From the NCBI GenBank assembly GCA_023460515.1, contig JAEWPS010000016.1, positions 1-64,000 on the forward strand: a stretch of 64,000 bases of DNA. The letters run 5' to 3'. The stretch comes from Bacillota bacterium (GTDB taxonomy: Bacteria > Bacillota > Clostridia > TANB77 > CAG-465). Shown piece by piece: positions 45,356 through 55,377 of this stretch. The notes below the pieces were generated by a model. That model was not told the origin of the DNA, did no database searches, and saw nothing but the letters and a program-made list of their open reading frames with translations. The position numbers and the translations under genes were made by a program. Numbering within the stretch: position 1 is the stretch's first letter; each line of letters starts with the position of its first letter.

Positions 45356-46838
45356 TTATAACCTCTCCCTTCGCTGTGTATTCATTTACTATATTAATTG
45401 TATTTGCAATATAAGTTGAATTAATTTCATATAGCATTTGACTATCACTTTCTTGCTCAAAAGGTGTCCTAAACATTGATATAAAATTATCTAAAAAGTT
45501 TGCATTTCTACATTCAAATTGTATTTCTTTAATTGTGTAATTTTCTCTTTTATCAATTGACACTATAACATAAGTATTGTCTATTAAATGTTCATCGTTT
45601 TTAATTATTACTGTATTACCTATGTTAATGTTTTCAAATTCATTTATATCATCGCCCTTAACAGTTAATTTAATTATTTCAGCTTGTATTGAATTAGAAG
45701 CAATTAGATTTTTAATATATTCCGTTATTTCATTTACTGTAAACCATCTGTTTTTTAAATCAATATATTTTTCAATAATTCCACTTGTTGAAATTTTACC
45801 TTTATTGTTATTTACTTCATTAATGTTTGTATATTTTATTACTGCTTGCCTTAAAGCACTATCTGTTACTAAAGTTTCTATTCCTTGATTTGACTGCACT
45901 TTAAATCCTGTAATAATGTTTTTATAAAATTCATGTCTTTTTAATAATATTGGTTTAGATGGATTATTATCATCAATTCCTTCAAAACCTAAATTTGAAC
46001 TTATAGCATATGTTTTAGTAGACTTTTTATAAGTAATATTAAAAAATACACTACCATTATATATTGATAATAATTGAATAGTATCCGTGCCATTTTCAAG
46101 TTTTTCACCAACAGTTTTAGATATATCTACCCAATTTGTAAAAGTTACTTCTTCATTAGCATTAATAGTTTGATAACCTACCATTATAGGTTTTGCGTCA
46201 GTATCACTAGCACTTTGATAATATACTAACAAATTTTTAGCATAAACAGTATTAAAATATTCTTTACTATCAATAGACGTTTCAAGCTGTATGGGAGAAT
46301 TTTCTGTAAATGAGTATATTGGTGTTTGATTTTTAAGTTCATCTTCCATTATAAAATGAATAACTTTTAATTCATCACAATACCATACAAATTTATATTT
46401 TTCAGCTAAATAATCAAGTAATTTATCTATTGGTTGAAATATCATTGATTCTGTAACTATATCTGATGATAAACTACCTACTACTGAATATCCATCTATT
46501 AATAAAGAGTTTACTAAACTTTGAACTGCTGTATCTAATGTTAGACCAGTTACATTTAAACTTGTTATTCTATTAGTTATATATGATTTAGGACTTAATA
46601 CTTCAAATGTTATCTTCTTTGTAATTCCATCATACTTATAACTTGAAATATATCCATATGCTTTTACAGTAATTTCATCTAATATTTGTATTTCTTGAAA
46701 TTTAACTGGCAAATCAACTTTTGTAAATCCTTCAAAATCACATTCTATATCATCATATTTTACTTCTTTCATTGAGTTATTAAATGTAAGCCCATCAACA
46801 ATACATAATTCTATATCATTATATTTTAATTTTCTCAT
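45345..46838 (-). CDS. Tail hub/baseplate protein
   Basis: 497 aa, follows the tape measure gene with a 4-bp ATGA overlap. N-terminal beta module (about 1-100), then a hub-like region (FQPIDKLLDYLAEKYKFVWYCDELKVIHFI near 135-165). Position and size match Tal/gp27-type hub proteins of siphoviruses. Confidence 0.65.
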   Translation of the reverse strand: MRKLKYNDIELCIVDGLTFNNSMKEVKYDDIECDFEGFTKVDLPVKFQEIQILDEITVKAYGYISSYKYDGITKKITFEVLSPKSYITNRITSLNVTGLTLDTAVQSLVNSLLIDGYSVVGSLSSDIVTESMIFQPIDKLLDYLAEKYKFVWYCDELKVIHFIMEDELKNQTPIYSFTENSPIQLETSIDSKEYFNTVYAKNLLVYYQSASDTDAKPIMVGYQTINANEEVTFTNWVDISKTVGEKLENGTDTIQLLSIYNGSVFFNITYKKSTKTYAISSNLGFEGIDDNNPSKPILLKRHEFYKNIITGFKVQSNQGIETLVTDSALRQAVIKYTNINEVNNNKGKISTSGIIEKYIDLKNRWFTVNEITEYIKNLIASNSIQAEIIKLTVKGDDINEFENINIGNTVIIKNDEHLIDNTYVIVSIDKRENYTIKEIQFECRNANFLDNFISMFRTPFEQESDSQMLYEINSTYIANTINIVNEYTAKGEVINEN

Positions 46839-48304
46839 GATCTTGCACCTGCCAATTTAAATGTTCTTGCTATATAAGGTGCAGTCGCATTTGATACTTT
46901 TCTTCCGTCCATTATAATATCAGGACTGTATACTACTATCGATTGATTTGAGCTAGTCCCACCAATAGCAGGATTATATTTTTTAGGAACAACTGCCTCA
47001 CCTTCATGTAGATATGCTATTCCTTCTTTTTGTACCATATTTGTACCAACATCTAAATATGGTATTTTTGGTATAGATAAATTTAAATACGGTAAAGATA
47101 CTCCAGGCACTTGATTTAATCCCCATATAATTGCATTAAATGGTGCTAATACTCCAGCAAAAAAGGCGTTTAATACTCTCGTTACAACGTTAATTGCACC
47201 AATTATTGTATTTACTATACCTTTAAATACTGAAGTGGCTACTCCGCCTATAGCATAAAATATATTCATAAATACGTTTCCTAATATACCTATGACTGTT
47301 TTTACCTTATCAAAATTTGCTATTAATAATATTATTACTGCAATTATTCCCATTATAATTAGTACAATAGGATTTGCTCCTAAAAATGTAAGCGCACCAC
47401 CTACTAATTTTATAGCGCTTATAAGATTCCCTACTAATAATAATAAAGGACCTACAACTGCTATAATACCTAAAACACTTAATATAAATTGTTGTGTGCT
47501 AGGATCTAATTGGCTAAACCAATTAAACAATTCTGTTAATTTAGTAACAAAAGTTGTCAATGTAGGCAATAAACTTTCTGTAAGCGTTCCTGCAGCTGTC
47601 ATAAATCCATCTTTTAATGTACTTATTTTACCTTCTGTTGTTTGTGATTGTTTATCCATTGCACCAAAAAATCTACCACCTTCTGAAGTAGCTATTTTAA
47701 ATGCTTCTGTTACCATATCAGCAGATATTGCTCCATTTTCCATGTCTTTTTTTAAATCAGCCATAGAACGTCCAGTCTTTTCACTTATAATTTGTAGAGG
47801 ATTAAATCCTTGTCCTATCATTTGTAATAAGTCTTGTCCCATTAATCTACCAGTAGATTGTACCTGCGAAAATGATAATGCTAAACTACCTAATTTTTCT
47901 TTATTACCCATAGATACATCACCCAACATTTGTAAATAATCAGTTGTTTTATTTGCATCTAATCCAAAAGAAAGCATAGTTTGGCTTGCCTTAATTAAAT
48001 CAGTAGTTTCAAAAGGAGTTTTACTTGCCATTGTTTTTAAAGTTGATAACATTTTGTTAGCTTTCTCTGTACTACCTAACATTGTTTCAAGCCCTGCTTG
48101 ATATTGTTCCATTTCCGAATTATATTTAATGCCTGTCCCTAAAAGTCCTACAATTGGTGTTGTTATACCTAACGTCATTTTAGTTCCAACATCTTTAAAC
48201 TTCTTGCTTAAATTATCTGCTTGCTTTTCTAATTTGTCCATACTAGCATTTGCTTTTGTATCATCTGTTATAACTTGTAATTTTACCTCTGCATCATTTC
48301 CCAT
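46835..48304 (-). CDS. Tail tape measure protein
   Basis: 489 aa from ATG 48304 (AGGTGA upstream). N-terminal coiled coil, TMP core MEQYQAGLETMLGSTEKANKML...SFGLDANKTTDYL, GQDLLQMIGQGFNPLQIIS, and two hydrophobic stretches about 280-335. Short for a tape measure, so the virion tail should be short. Overlaps the preceding chaperone by 11 bp. Confidence 0.92.
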   Translation of the reverse strand: MGNDAEVKLQVITDDTKANASMDKLEKQADNLSKKFKDVGTKMTLGITTPIVGLLGTGIKYNSEMEQYQAGLETMLGSTEKANKMLSTLKTMASKTPFETTDLIKASQTMLSFGLDANKTTDYLQMLGDVSMGNKEKLGSLALSFSQVQSTGRLMGQDLLQMIGQGFNPLQIISEKTGRSMADLKKDMENGAISADMVTEAFKIATSEGGRFFGAMDKQSQTTEGKISTLKDGFMTAAGTLTESLLPTLTTFVTKLTELFNWFSQLDPSTQQFILSVLGIIAVVGPLLLLVGNLISAIKLVGGALTFLGANPIVLIIMGIIAVIILLIANFDKVKTVIGILGNVFMNIFYAIGGVATSVFKGIVNTIIGAINVVTRVLNAFFAGVLAPFNAIIWGLNQVPGVSLPYLNLSIPKIPYLDVGTNMVQKEGIAYLHEGEAVVPKKYNPAIGGTSSNQSIVVYSPDIIMDGRKVSNATAPYIARTFKLAGARS

Positions 48305-48926
48305 TTTTTTCACCTGCCTTTGTTTTTACAAAATTCCACATTGATTGAAATCCATTTTTAACTACTTCTTTAAGTGAGTATTTTTGTTTCATATTAATGT
48401 AAAATTTATGTTCTTCTTGCTCTTGCTGTTTCATGTTTTTGCTAGGCTTTTTATACGTTCTATACTGCAATACTTTTCCTATAGCTGTATTTTCAGTTAG
48501 TAATATTCCTTCTATTAAATTATCAAATTCCCACCATGATATATCTTTAATGTTCAAATCAATACCTAGTTTTAAAAAGTCATAATAGTAATATTTATAA
48601 TCTAATTCAAAATCTAAAATCTTTTGCCCTGTACTTTGATTTGAAGTATTAAATATATAACTAGATATTTCATCGAGTATATGTTCCTTTGTCACAAAAT
48701 TTATATCTTCACTAAAACCTAATATTTCAAGTCCTTTATTAATTTTATATTTGTATGGAAAATCACTAGAGTATAAATTAAATAGTTTTATTACATTTTT
48801 AAACGTTAAATTTAGTTTATATTCTTTGCCATTTATAAGAAGAGTGTCTATTTGCCCCCAAGTTTGCGAAGGTCTGAAATCATAGTATTTACTCGTTGTG
48901 TTTTCTTTCCTATAAATGAAGTCCAA
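48294..48926 (-). CDS. Gp15-type tail assembly chaperone (second ORF)
   Basis: 210-codon frame; the conserved part starts about residue 31 (INGKEYKLNLTFKNVIKLFNL, Gp15-like). No good start codon or ribosome site precedes that point, and the frame is -1 relative to the upstream chaperone with a 79-bp overlap. Expression as a -1 frameshift fusion is therefore likely. Confidence 0.65.
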   Translation of the reverse strand: MDFIYRKENTTSKYYDFRPSQTWGQIDTLLINGKEYKLNLTFKNVIKLFNLYSSDFPYKYKINKGLEILGFSEDINFVTKEHILDEISSYIFNTSNQSTGQKILDFELDYKYYYYDFLKLGIDLNIKDISWWEFDNLIEGILLTENTAIGKVLQYRTYKKPSKNMKQQEQEEHKFYINMKQKYSLKEVVKNGFQSMWNFVKTKAGEKNGK

Positions 48927-49273
48927 AAAAAATCAAACATTGTCTCAACCATTTCAAAATATTCGTATTCTCCTGCTTTTTCTTTGCATATTTCTTTATG
49001 TTCTTTAAAGCATATATTTTCAAATTCTAATTGATTATTTGTTGTTCTATCAAGTATTATTTTCTCTAACTTTTCAGTATCTTCGTTTTTAGCTAACATT
49101 TTTCCTAATTTTTTGTTTAGTTCAATTAATTTTTCATCAAGTAGTATATCTTGAATACGTTTTAATTCCTGTGATGTTATTTGCATTTGAAATTCATAAG
49201 TTGTTTCATTATTTACATTTTTAAATACAATTTCTTCATCTACTTCATACTTTTTACTTGTTATAACTAACAT
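48848..49273 (-). CDS. Tail assembly chaperone (first ORF)
   Basis: 141 aa, between the major tail protein and tape measure genes, acidic/helical. Ends ...LRKLGGK just inside the second chaperone frame. Possible -1 slip sites are T-TTT-TTT near 48929-48935 and GGG-GGC near the stop. Confidence 0.7.
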   Translation of the reverse strand: MLVITSKKYEVDEEIVFKNVNNETTYEFQMQITSQELKRIQDILLDEKLIELNKKLGKMLAKNEDTEKLEKIILDRTTNNQLEFENICFKEHKEICKEKAGEYEYFEMVETMFDFFWTSFIGKKTQRVNTMISDLRKLGGK

Positions 49274-49318
49274 TTCTTTCCTCCTATATAAAAAAAGAGA
49301 GGGCTATATACCCTCTAC

Positions 49319-49750
49319 TTATATTGATGGTGTGTAAACACTCTCTACAAATGTAGATCCTTTATATATTTTCATATCAAAAGCTAATTCTACTACTGCA
49401 TTATCAAATGTATAATTTATTCCTGTTAAAGTTGTTATAAAATCAACCTGAACATTATCTAGTAAATTTATTATTCTAGCCTTTGATGTTCTGTCTGCAC
49501 CTGTTTTATATTTCTTACTCATAATCATTTGTGCTACTGGATCAGATTTATCAAATTTATGTGTAACACTCCAAGTTGGATCTAAACCTGTCACAACATT
49601 ATTCATAAATTTAGAACAACTATCAAACCATGAATCTTCTTCCTCATTCATAGATTCATCAACGTTTGTGTGGCATAATTCTTTATAGTCTGGTGTTGCA
49701 GTTGCTGATACATCTAGTTGCACAATTATTTCTTCTAGTCCTCTTTCCAT
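49319..49750 (-). CDS. Major tail (tube) protein
   Basis: 143 aa. Beta-rich with TLTGINYTFDNAVVELAFDMKIYKG near the end. Position between the minor capsid/neck gene and the tail chaperones supports tail tube assignment. Confidence 0.65.
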   Translation of the reverse strand: MERGLEEIIVQLDVSATATPDYKELCHTNVDESMNEEEDSWFDSCSKFMNNVVTGLDPTWSVTHKFDKSDPVAQMIMSKKYKTGADRTSKARIINLLDNVQVDFITTLTGINYTFDNAVVELAFDMKIYKGSTFVESVYTPSI

Positions 49751-49754
49751 TTAT

Positions 49755-50144
49755 TTATTCCTCCATTTCAACGTCCGCTTGGAACGTGATATTGTAATGT
49801 ATTCTTTGATTTTCATCTCTAAATGCATATATTGGTGGGCTAGTAGCTTCTATTCCTATAACTCGTCCACCTGTAAAATTTACGTTTTTTAGTAGATTTA
49901 AAGCATTGATAACTTCATCTGCTAGTTTACGTGTGTTCTTATCGTCCTTATTGCCACGTATAAGCACTCTAAACGTTGGGCTAGAGTATAACATTCTTTT
50001 ACAAGAGCCATTTGTTATACTGCCCGCTAGGAGTGTTACAGCACATATATTTTCTCCATTTGTTTGTAAGTCTGGACTATATGCTTTTTCTATACTTGTT
50101 GTTTCAATAATTTCACGAATTTTAGTTATAAATTCTTCTGACAT
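49755..50144 (-). CDS. Phage neck/tail-terminator-like minor protein
   Basis: 129 aa from ATG 50144 (GGAGG upstream; the earlier ATG at 50180 lies in the previous gene). Mixed alpha/beta; contains PTFRVLIRGNKDDKNTRKLAD, typical of tail-terminator/minor capsid proteins. Confidence 0.6.
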   Translation of the reverse strand: MSEEFITKIREIIETTSIEKAYSPDLQTNGENICAVTLLAGSITNGSCKRMLYSSPTFRVLIRGNKDDKNTRKLADEVINALNLLKNVNFTGGRVIGIEATSPPIYAFRDENQRIHYNITFQADVEMEE

Positions 50145-50145
50145 A

Positions 50146-50502
50146 CTAGCCTCCTTTTTTAATTTTGTTAAAAACAGCACTATACTGTTTCTTATATTTA
50201 ATTATATTTTCTTTTTTAGTTCTTTCAAACCACTGAATTACTGCTTTTAAATTACCTTTGCCAGGTTTACATTTCTCATAATACCAACGTCTTACTTGTG
50301 GTCCTCTTTCTACTACATACCCATCTTTAAAATTGTTTTGTATATCACCACTACCATACATTTTGCCAGTTTCTCTAAATGTATATTTGTCACTATCTTT
50401 ATAAACTTCTTCCGCTATAATCGGTATTGCTTGCTTTTTTGCTTCTTCTATTAATTCTTTAGTCCACTTAAAAGCATCTTTAAAATTGTTAAAATACTTC
50501 AT
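50146..50502 (-). CDS. HK97 gp10-like head-tail connector
   Basis: 118 aa basic protein with TGKMYGSGDIQ and VERGPQVRRWYYEK. Starts inside the stop of the preceding gene (ATGA). Confidence 0.65.
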   Translation of the reverse strand: MKYFNNFKDAFKWTKELIEEAKKQAIPIIAEEVYKDSDKYTFRETGKMYGSGDIQNNFKDGYVVERGPQVRRWYYEKCKPGKGNLKAVIQWFERTKKENIIKYKKQYSAVFNKIKKGG

Positions 50503-50831
50503 TTTAACATCACTTCGTAATGATGAGGTATAGAACTATTACCACATAAAATTTCTGTATCAACAACATGATAATCTCTACCATTAAATGTTATAATACT
50601 TTCATTTTTAGGTTTATCACTTAATCCAGTTGAATTTACATAGTCATAAAACATAAGAGCATTACCTACTATTTCTTTGCCGTTATTTGTGTATTTGTAT
50701 TGTGTTTTTTCTTCAATTTTAACGTAGTTTAAAGGTATAGGCGTGTCATATGTATCTTCTTCACCGCTATTGCCTGTATATGCCTTATATGTTGCTGTAT
50801 GTGGTAGATTTTTTCTTTGTATCTGTTTCAT
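50499..50831 (-). CDS. Head-tail closure/minor capsid protein
   Basis: 110 aa, beta-rich, with LPHTATYKAYTGN at the start and FNGRDYHVVDTEIL near the end; matches the position and look of putative minor capsid proteins. Confidence 0.6.
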   Translation of the reverse strand: MKQIQRKNLPHTATYKAYTGNSGEEDTYDTPIPLNYVKIEEKTQYKYTNNGKEIVGNALMFYDYVNSTGLSDKPKNESIITFNGRDYHVVDTEILCGNSSIPHHYEVMLK

Positions 50832-50840
50832 AATACACCT

Positions 50841-51203
50841 CTAGCATAATCCTGCATATAACAAATTTATATTTAATAAAATTGTATATGTATTAGGACT
50901 AATTCTTTTTATGCTATCACTTACCGATACTTTTTCTTGCTTTCCACTTTCACTATATTTACCTAATGAAAAACTTTGTCCTACACTTGATATATCTTCT
51001 AACAAATCAGTATTTAAACTAAAATAATTAATCTGCTCACATAATGCTTTAACAAAGTCTGAATATATAGTGTCTGTTGTCTTAGGTATATCCGAAGTTA
51101 TTACACTTTTTATTGCATTTAAAGATAAATATTCTAATCTTGTAAAATTAGATGGAGCGGTATTCGCTCCAAAATAATTATTATAATCTGTTGTTGTTAT
51201 CAT
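50841..51203 (-). CDS. Head-tail adaptor-like protein
   Basis: 120 aa helical protein (TTDYNNYFGANTAPSNFTRLE) located directly after the major capsid gene; adaptor role by position. Confidence 0.55.
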   Translation of the reverse strand: MITTTDYNNYFGANTAPSNFTRLEYLSLNAIKSVITSDIPKTTDTIYSDFVKALCEQINYFSLNTDLLEDISSVGQSFSLGKYSESGKQEKVSVSDSIKRISPNTYTILLNINLLYAGLC

Positions 51204-51221
51204 AATACCACTCCTCTACAA

Positions 51222-52064
51222 TTAAACTGATGCTGATATTTTTTTAATTTGAACACCTAAAGCGTTTGTAACCATAAGTCCACCAACCATACGGCCTTGT
51301 AAAGCTGAAGCTCCTATATGTTTTCCATCTGCTAAGTCATTAACTGATGGCTCTACTGCCCAAACTTCATACTTTTGGCAAAATCTTCTGTCATAAACGA
51401 TATATTCAACGTCATCTCCCATTAAGTAATTAGGTTTTACATAAACACCATTGATTTTACCTATAATGCCTTCTCTTACTAATTCAGCTCCCAATGTTCC
51501 TGCTGTATTAGCAAATTTTTCGTCAGTTAATAGTAACAATTCAGTATCTGCACTTACAGCTACTCTCATTGAATTAACTTTCATGTTTCTTTTCTTCATA
51601 TTTGATATATCAGTTGCTATTTTTTCATAAACTGTTGTTTTTGTTAATGCATCTGTATCTGAACTAACTGTACCAGTTAATAAAGCAGTTATTGCATAAT
51701 TCTCTTTTTTGATACCTATTGAATAGCCAGCACTTTCAATTCTTTGTGCTACTATATTATCAGGAACTGAGTTAGCTTCATATCCATCAATTAACTCATT
51801 TATACCATAGTTTTTGTCTATTGGTAATGGTAAGTAATCAGTTGCTGATTGTGTTAAAGATATACCATTTAATATATCATAATCAGAAACAACTACCTCA
51901 CCACTTCTTGTAGGTACGTTTATTTGTCCTGTTATTCCATCTACTTCATAATCTGTAGAAAAGTCTTCATATAAGTTCATTTCACTTCTTGCTATTGTTA
52001 ATACTTGATCTGCATAAGTTTCTTTTCTCTTATGAGTTCCATTTATTGCTATTGCATTTGCCAT
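51222..52064 (-). CDS. Major capsid protein
   Basis: 280 aa. HK97-fold-like sequence: IARSEMNLYEDFSTDYEVDG near 23, a long central domain and VYDRRFCQKYEVWAVEPSV near 225. Follows the scaffold gene; this order supports a major capsid role. Confidence 0.8.
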   Translation of the reverse strand: MANAIAINGTHKRKETYADQVLTIARSEMNLYEDFSTDYEVDGITGQINVPTRSGEVVVSDYDILNGISLTQSATDYLPLPIDKNYGINELIDGYEANSVPDNIVAQRIESAGYSIGIKKENYAITALLTGTVSSDTDALTKTTVYEKIATDISNMKKRNMKVNSMRVAVSADTELLLLTDEKFANTAGTLGAELVREGIIGKINGVYVKPNYLMGDDVEYIVYDRRFCQKYEVWAVEPSVNDLADGKHIGASALQGRMVGGLMVTNALGVQIKKISASV

Positions 52065-52084
52065 TTAAAATTCCTTCTTTCTAA

Positions 52085-52621
52085 TTAATTAAATAATTCT
52101 GGGTGTTTACTTCTTAAAATACCCATTACGCCACTTTCTTGAGTGACTGTTCCTTGTGTCTTTACTCCTGTTGTAATAACCTCTTTAGCTTGTCCTAAAT
52201 ATTTAGGATTCTCTTTTAAAAAGTTATCTAAATTTGTTTCAAATTCGCCTTCCATCTTTCCAACTTTAAATAAAACATAGTCAATATCATCTGAGTTAAC
52301 GCCTTTTCTTAAAATAGTGTTTTCGTTTTTTAGATTATTTGTTTCTGTTTCTTTTAATACAAGTTGTCTTTGAATTTCGGCTTGTTTTTCTGCTTCTGTT
52401 TTTTGACTTTCTTTAAATTTTTTGAACTCATCTAATTCTTCTTTACTAGGAAGTTTCTTTTTTTCCCTTTCTAGTCTTTCTTTGACAATTTCATCAACTT
52501 CTTTTTGTGTTAAAGTCTTAACTTCAGCTTGTACCTCATTTTGATTAGTTGTTTGAGTTTCAACTTTCCCAGTTCCTTCAACTTTTACGTTTTCTACTGT
52601 TCCTTTGTTTTCATTTTCCAT
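52085..52621 (-). CDS. Phage scaffolding protein (GPO/DUF4355-like)
   Basis: 178 aa, highly charged coiled coil (KERLEREKKKLPSKEELDEFKKF) with a conserved-looking C-terminal helix. Typical capsid scaffold placed before the capsid gene. Confidence 0.85.
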   Translation of the reverse strand: MENENKGTVENVKVEGTGKVETQTTNQNEVQAEVKTLTQKEVDEIVKERLEREKKKLPSKEELDEFKKFKESQKTEAEKQAEIQRQLVLKETETNNLKNENTILRKGVNSDDIDYVLFKVGKMEGEFETNLDNFLKENPKYLGQAKEVITTGVKTQGTVTQESGVMGILRSKHPELFN

Positions 52622-52688
52622 AATTTCCTCCCATTTTTAAAGTCTTTGTAGACTATTCCGTTCTTTAATGTCTTTACGTTGGACATAT

Positions 52689-52711
52689 AAAAAGACACTC
52701 TTTCAAGTGTC
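52689..52711 (-). terminator. Internal terminator in the head operon
   Basis: GACACT/AGTGTC hairpin followed by TTTTTA on the minus strand, between the MuF-like and scaffold genes; may lower or set the ratio of downstream transcription. Confidence 0.6.
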
Positions 52712-53865
52712 TAGTTTATCCATTCATTTGCTCGTATTCTTGTCCTTCCTGTATCTTCTATAAATTGCTTTAATTCAGTTTGTTTTTGATATATTTTTGA
52801 TTGTGCTTTGTTTAATTCTATTTTATCAACGCCTGTTTGTTCTAACATAACTTTTTCACGTTTAGCATTTCTGATTTGTCTTTCTAATAAACGCTGTTGT
52901 TGTTTTTCCAAATAATCTTTTGAATTTTCTTTGCCGTTTATTGTTTCTCTATCATATCCACTAATTTCAGGTATAAATATAAAGCGTTGATGCCCACAAT
53001 TTATACCAAGTATTCCGTCAGGTTGTCCAAATGTACTATTTACCCATGCTTTTGGATATATAACTTTACCGTTTATATCCTTAATAGGTTTAGTATTACC
53101 ACTTAAACTATAAATCTTGCCTTGATCTTGACTACATTTAGGTCTTGCACCACTATATGAATTTATTTCAATATAATCTCCTCCTGCTTCACTTATTCTA
53201 GTTTCTTGTACTTCATTAACCATATTTCTTATATTAGCATTTGTAACCATTCCTATATATGCTTCGCTAGACCATTTAGCACCATTTTTAGCAGTAAATC
53301 CAGTTATACCTTGACTAGATAATTCTCTTACTGCTTGTTTAGTTGCTTCTTTGATTGTTTGCGTTCCACTTATTACTTTTGCAGTTATTTTGTTTACTAT
53401 ATTTACATATTCTTTATTTGAATTTATTAATATACTTGCATTTGTTTCATTTAAAGTAGTTAGCATATTCTTTTTTGCTTCTTTTAATGCTTTTATAACT
53501 CTTGCACTTTCAGTAATAGGAACAACTTCGTTTAATATACCTGCTTTTACGCCTTCTTTTATTAATGTTTCATCTGCTTTAGTACCAGTATTTAATGCTC
53601 TTTCAAATATGGAATTAACTATACTAACAGATACGCCACTTTGTTTTGCTATTATTTTAGCATTTTCTAATGTTAGTCCATTTAATTGTTTTAGACGTTC
53701 TAATTGCCATTCGTTAACCTTACGTGTCATATCTACTGTATCTATAAACATATCTTTTCCTAATGCTAATTTACGTGCTATATTAGTCATTAAATCTGTT
53801 TCCATTGCCACATATATATCAACTAAATCTTGACTTATATTTTGTAAAAATTCTGGTGATAACAT
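52711..53865 (-). CDS. Phage minor capsid/head morphogenesis protein (MuF-like)
   Basis: 384 aa. Helical N-terminal half, then VQETRISEAGGDYIEINSYSGARPKCSQDQG and GILGINCGHQRFIFIPEIS, the Cys/His signature of minor capsid protein 2/MuF domains. Follows the portal gene. Confidence 0.82.
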   Translation of the reverse strand: MLSPEFLQNISQDLVDIYVAMETDLMTNIARKLALGKDMFIDTVDMTRKVNEWQLERLKQLNGLTLENAKIIAKQSGVSVSIVNSIFERALNTGTKADETLIKEGVKAGILNEVVPITESARVIKALKEAKKNMLTTLNETNASILINSNKEYVNIVNKITAKVISGTQTIKEATKQAVRELSSQGITGFTAKNGAKWSSEAYIGMVTNANIRNMVNEVQETRISEAGGDYIEINSYSGARPKCSQDQGKIYSLSGNTKPIKDINGKVIYPKAWVNSTFGQPDGILGINCGHQRFIFIPEISGYDRETINGKENSKDYLEKQQQRLLERQIRNAKREKVMLEQTGVDKIELNKAQSKIYQKQTELKQFIEDTGRTRIRANEWIN

Positions 53866-53873
53866 TTAACCAC

Positions 53874-55367
53874 CTACTTTTCTTCAGTTACTTTGCTTTT
53901 ATTATTTTGTTTGCTATCCATACCCATAAAATCAATACCTTCAGGCATTATGATTTTATTTTCTTCTTGTATTCTCTGCATTTCAATTTTAGCTTCTGTT
54001 TCAGTCATTCCCTCATATTTAGTTAAATAAGTATATTTACTCATTAATCCCTTTTCTACTTTAACTTGTGCTTTCTCTTTTTTGGTATTTTCATCTTCTA
54101 TAATAGAATCATCAAACTCAATTTTAATTTCTTTACTTGACATTCCTTCTAAAAATAAAATAGATTTTATTAAATCATACAATACATCTTTAATTACTAT
54201 TTGATGATTGTTTTTAGTTCTGTATGTATCAGAATTTTCACTAACAACTTCTGTTGCTGTTTTAACTGCTTGTCCGTCAAATTCATAGTAATTTTGTCCT
54301 AGTCCTACACTTGCACTTAAATAATTTAAATCTGCATTTATACTTCTTATATGTTCCTCATATCTTAAAGTAAAATCTATCTCTTTAACTTGTTGTTTTT
54401 CCATACCATTAATAGCAACGTAGGCTTTATCATTTCTATCAAAATAAGATACATTACTTACATTTCCGCTAGCGTCAACCTCTACAGCTTGTTTTATTGC
54501 TGTTCTATCTACAAGTATTCTCTTTTTACCTAATTCAAACTCATTATTGAAGCTATCGTATTTAGTGTCTATTGATTTAAATTTATCTATTGAATTTGCA
54601 TATATTGATAATCCAAGAGGACTTGACATATCAAAGTTGTTTACTATATTCGGTCTTATTATTTGAAAGTGCGGTGTATCAGTTTCGTATTCTAGTGGAT
54701 TCTTAACATTTGGATATTTTTCTTCAAACGATACTTCTTTTCCTAATGAATTACTATCTTTAGATTTGTATAATTCATTAAGTTTAATATACATTGTTTT
54801 TTCTACATTATCTTTAGTGATTTTTTTAAACTCATGATATGTTAAATGTGTATAATATGCTTTTTTACTTCCTGTTCCTTCACAAAATTGGCTCATAGTT
54901 ATCATTCCACTTATATAACCATTAGTATATTCATAAGGAATTACCATATCACCATCTATATAGTCTATTCTAGTCTCTCCATTATCTATATACTCTACTA
55001 ATACAGAAGTGCCTAGAGCAAATCCTTTTTCTATTATCTGTGGAAACATTATACTAAAGTTATTCTTTTTATTGTCTAATACTTCCCATAATCTTTTTGT
55101 TTTTTTATCGCTATCTAAACTTATCTGTACTTTTTCACTCCATAATAACTTTGCAAAATCTTCTGCTACTTTTTTTGGCATATTCATTGTAAGTCTTTCA
55201 CAATTACTTACAGTTCCATCTGCTAATGTTACATTATAATAATGAAAGTCATTTACGTTACCACGATACCAACTTTTCCATAATTCCATCATATCGTACA
55301 TGTTGCCTGTTACTGTGTTAATACCTTTTTTGCTTAATGTTTCATGTATGCTATCATATATGCTCAT
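53874..55367 (-). CDS. Portal protein (SPP1 gp6-like)
   Basis: 497 aa. Features of the SPP1/gp6 portal family: MELWKSWYRGN near residue 28, CERLTMNMPKKVAEDFAKLLWSEK near 57, and a long C-terminal helical tail rich in Lys/Glu. Forms the DNA entry ring. Confidence 0.88.
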   Translation of the reverse strand: MSIYDSIHETLSKKGINTVTGNMYDMMELWKSWYRGNVNDFHYYNVTLADGTVSNCERLTMNMPKKVAEDFAKLLWSEKVQISLDSDKKTKRLWEVLDNKKNNFSIMFPQIIEKGFALGTSVLVEYIDNGETRIDYIDGDMVIPYEYTNGYISGMITMSQFCEGTGSKKAYYTHLTYHEFKKITKDNVEKTMYIKLNELYKSKDSNSLGKEVSFEEKYPNVKNPLEYETDTPHFQIIRPNIVNNFDMSSPLGLSIYANSIDKFKSIDTKYDSFNNEFELGKKRILVDRTAIKQAVEVDASGNVSNVSYFDRNDKAYVAINGMEKQQVKEIDFTLRYEEHIRSINADLNYLSASVGLGQNYYEFDGQAVKTATEVVSENSDTYRTKNNHQIVIKDVLYDLIKSILFLEGMSSKEIKIEFDDSIIEDENTKKEKAQVKVEKGLMSKYTYLTKYEGMTETEAKIEMQRIQEENKIIMPEGIDFMGMDSKQNNKSKVTEEK

Positions 55368-55377
55368 ATTATTCCTC

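Noticed and set aside
52622..52680. 30-codon minus-strand ORF (MSNVKTLKNG...) upstream of the scaffold gene
   Set aside because: No ribosome site and overlaps the scaffold start; not convincing.
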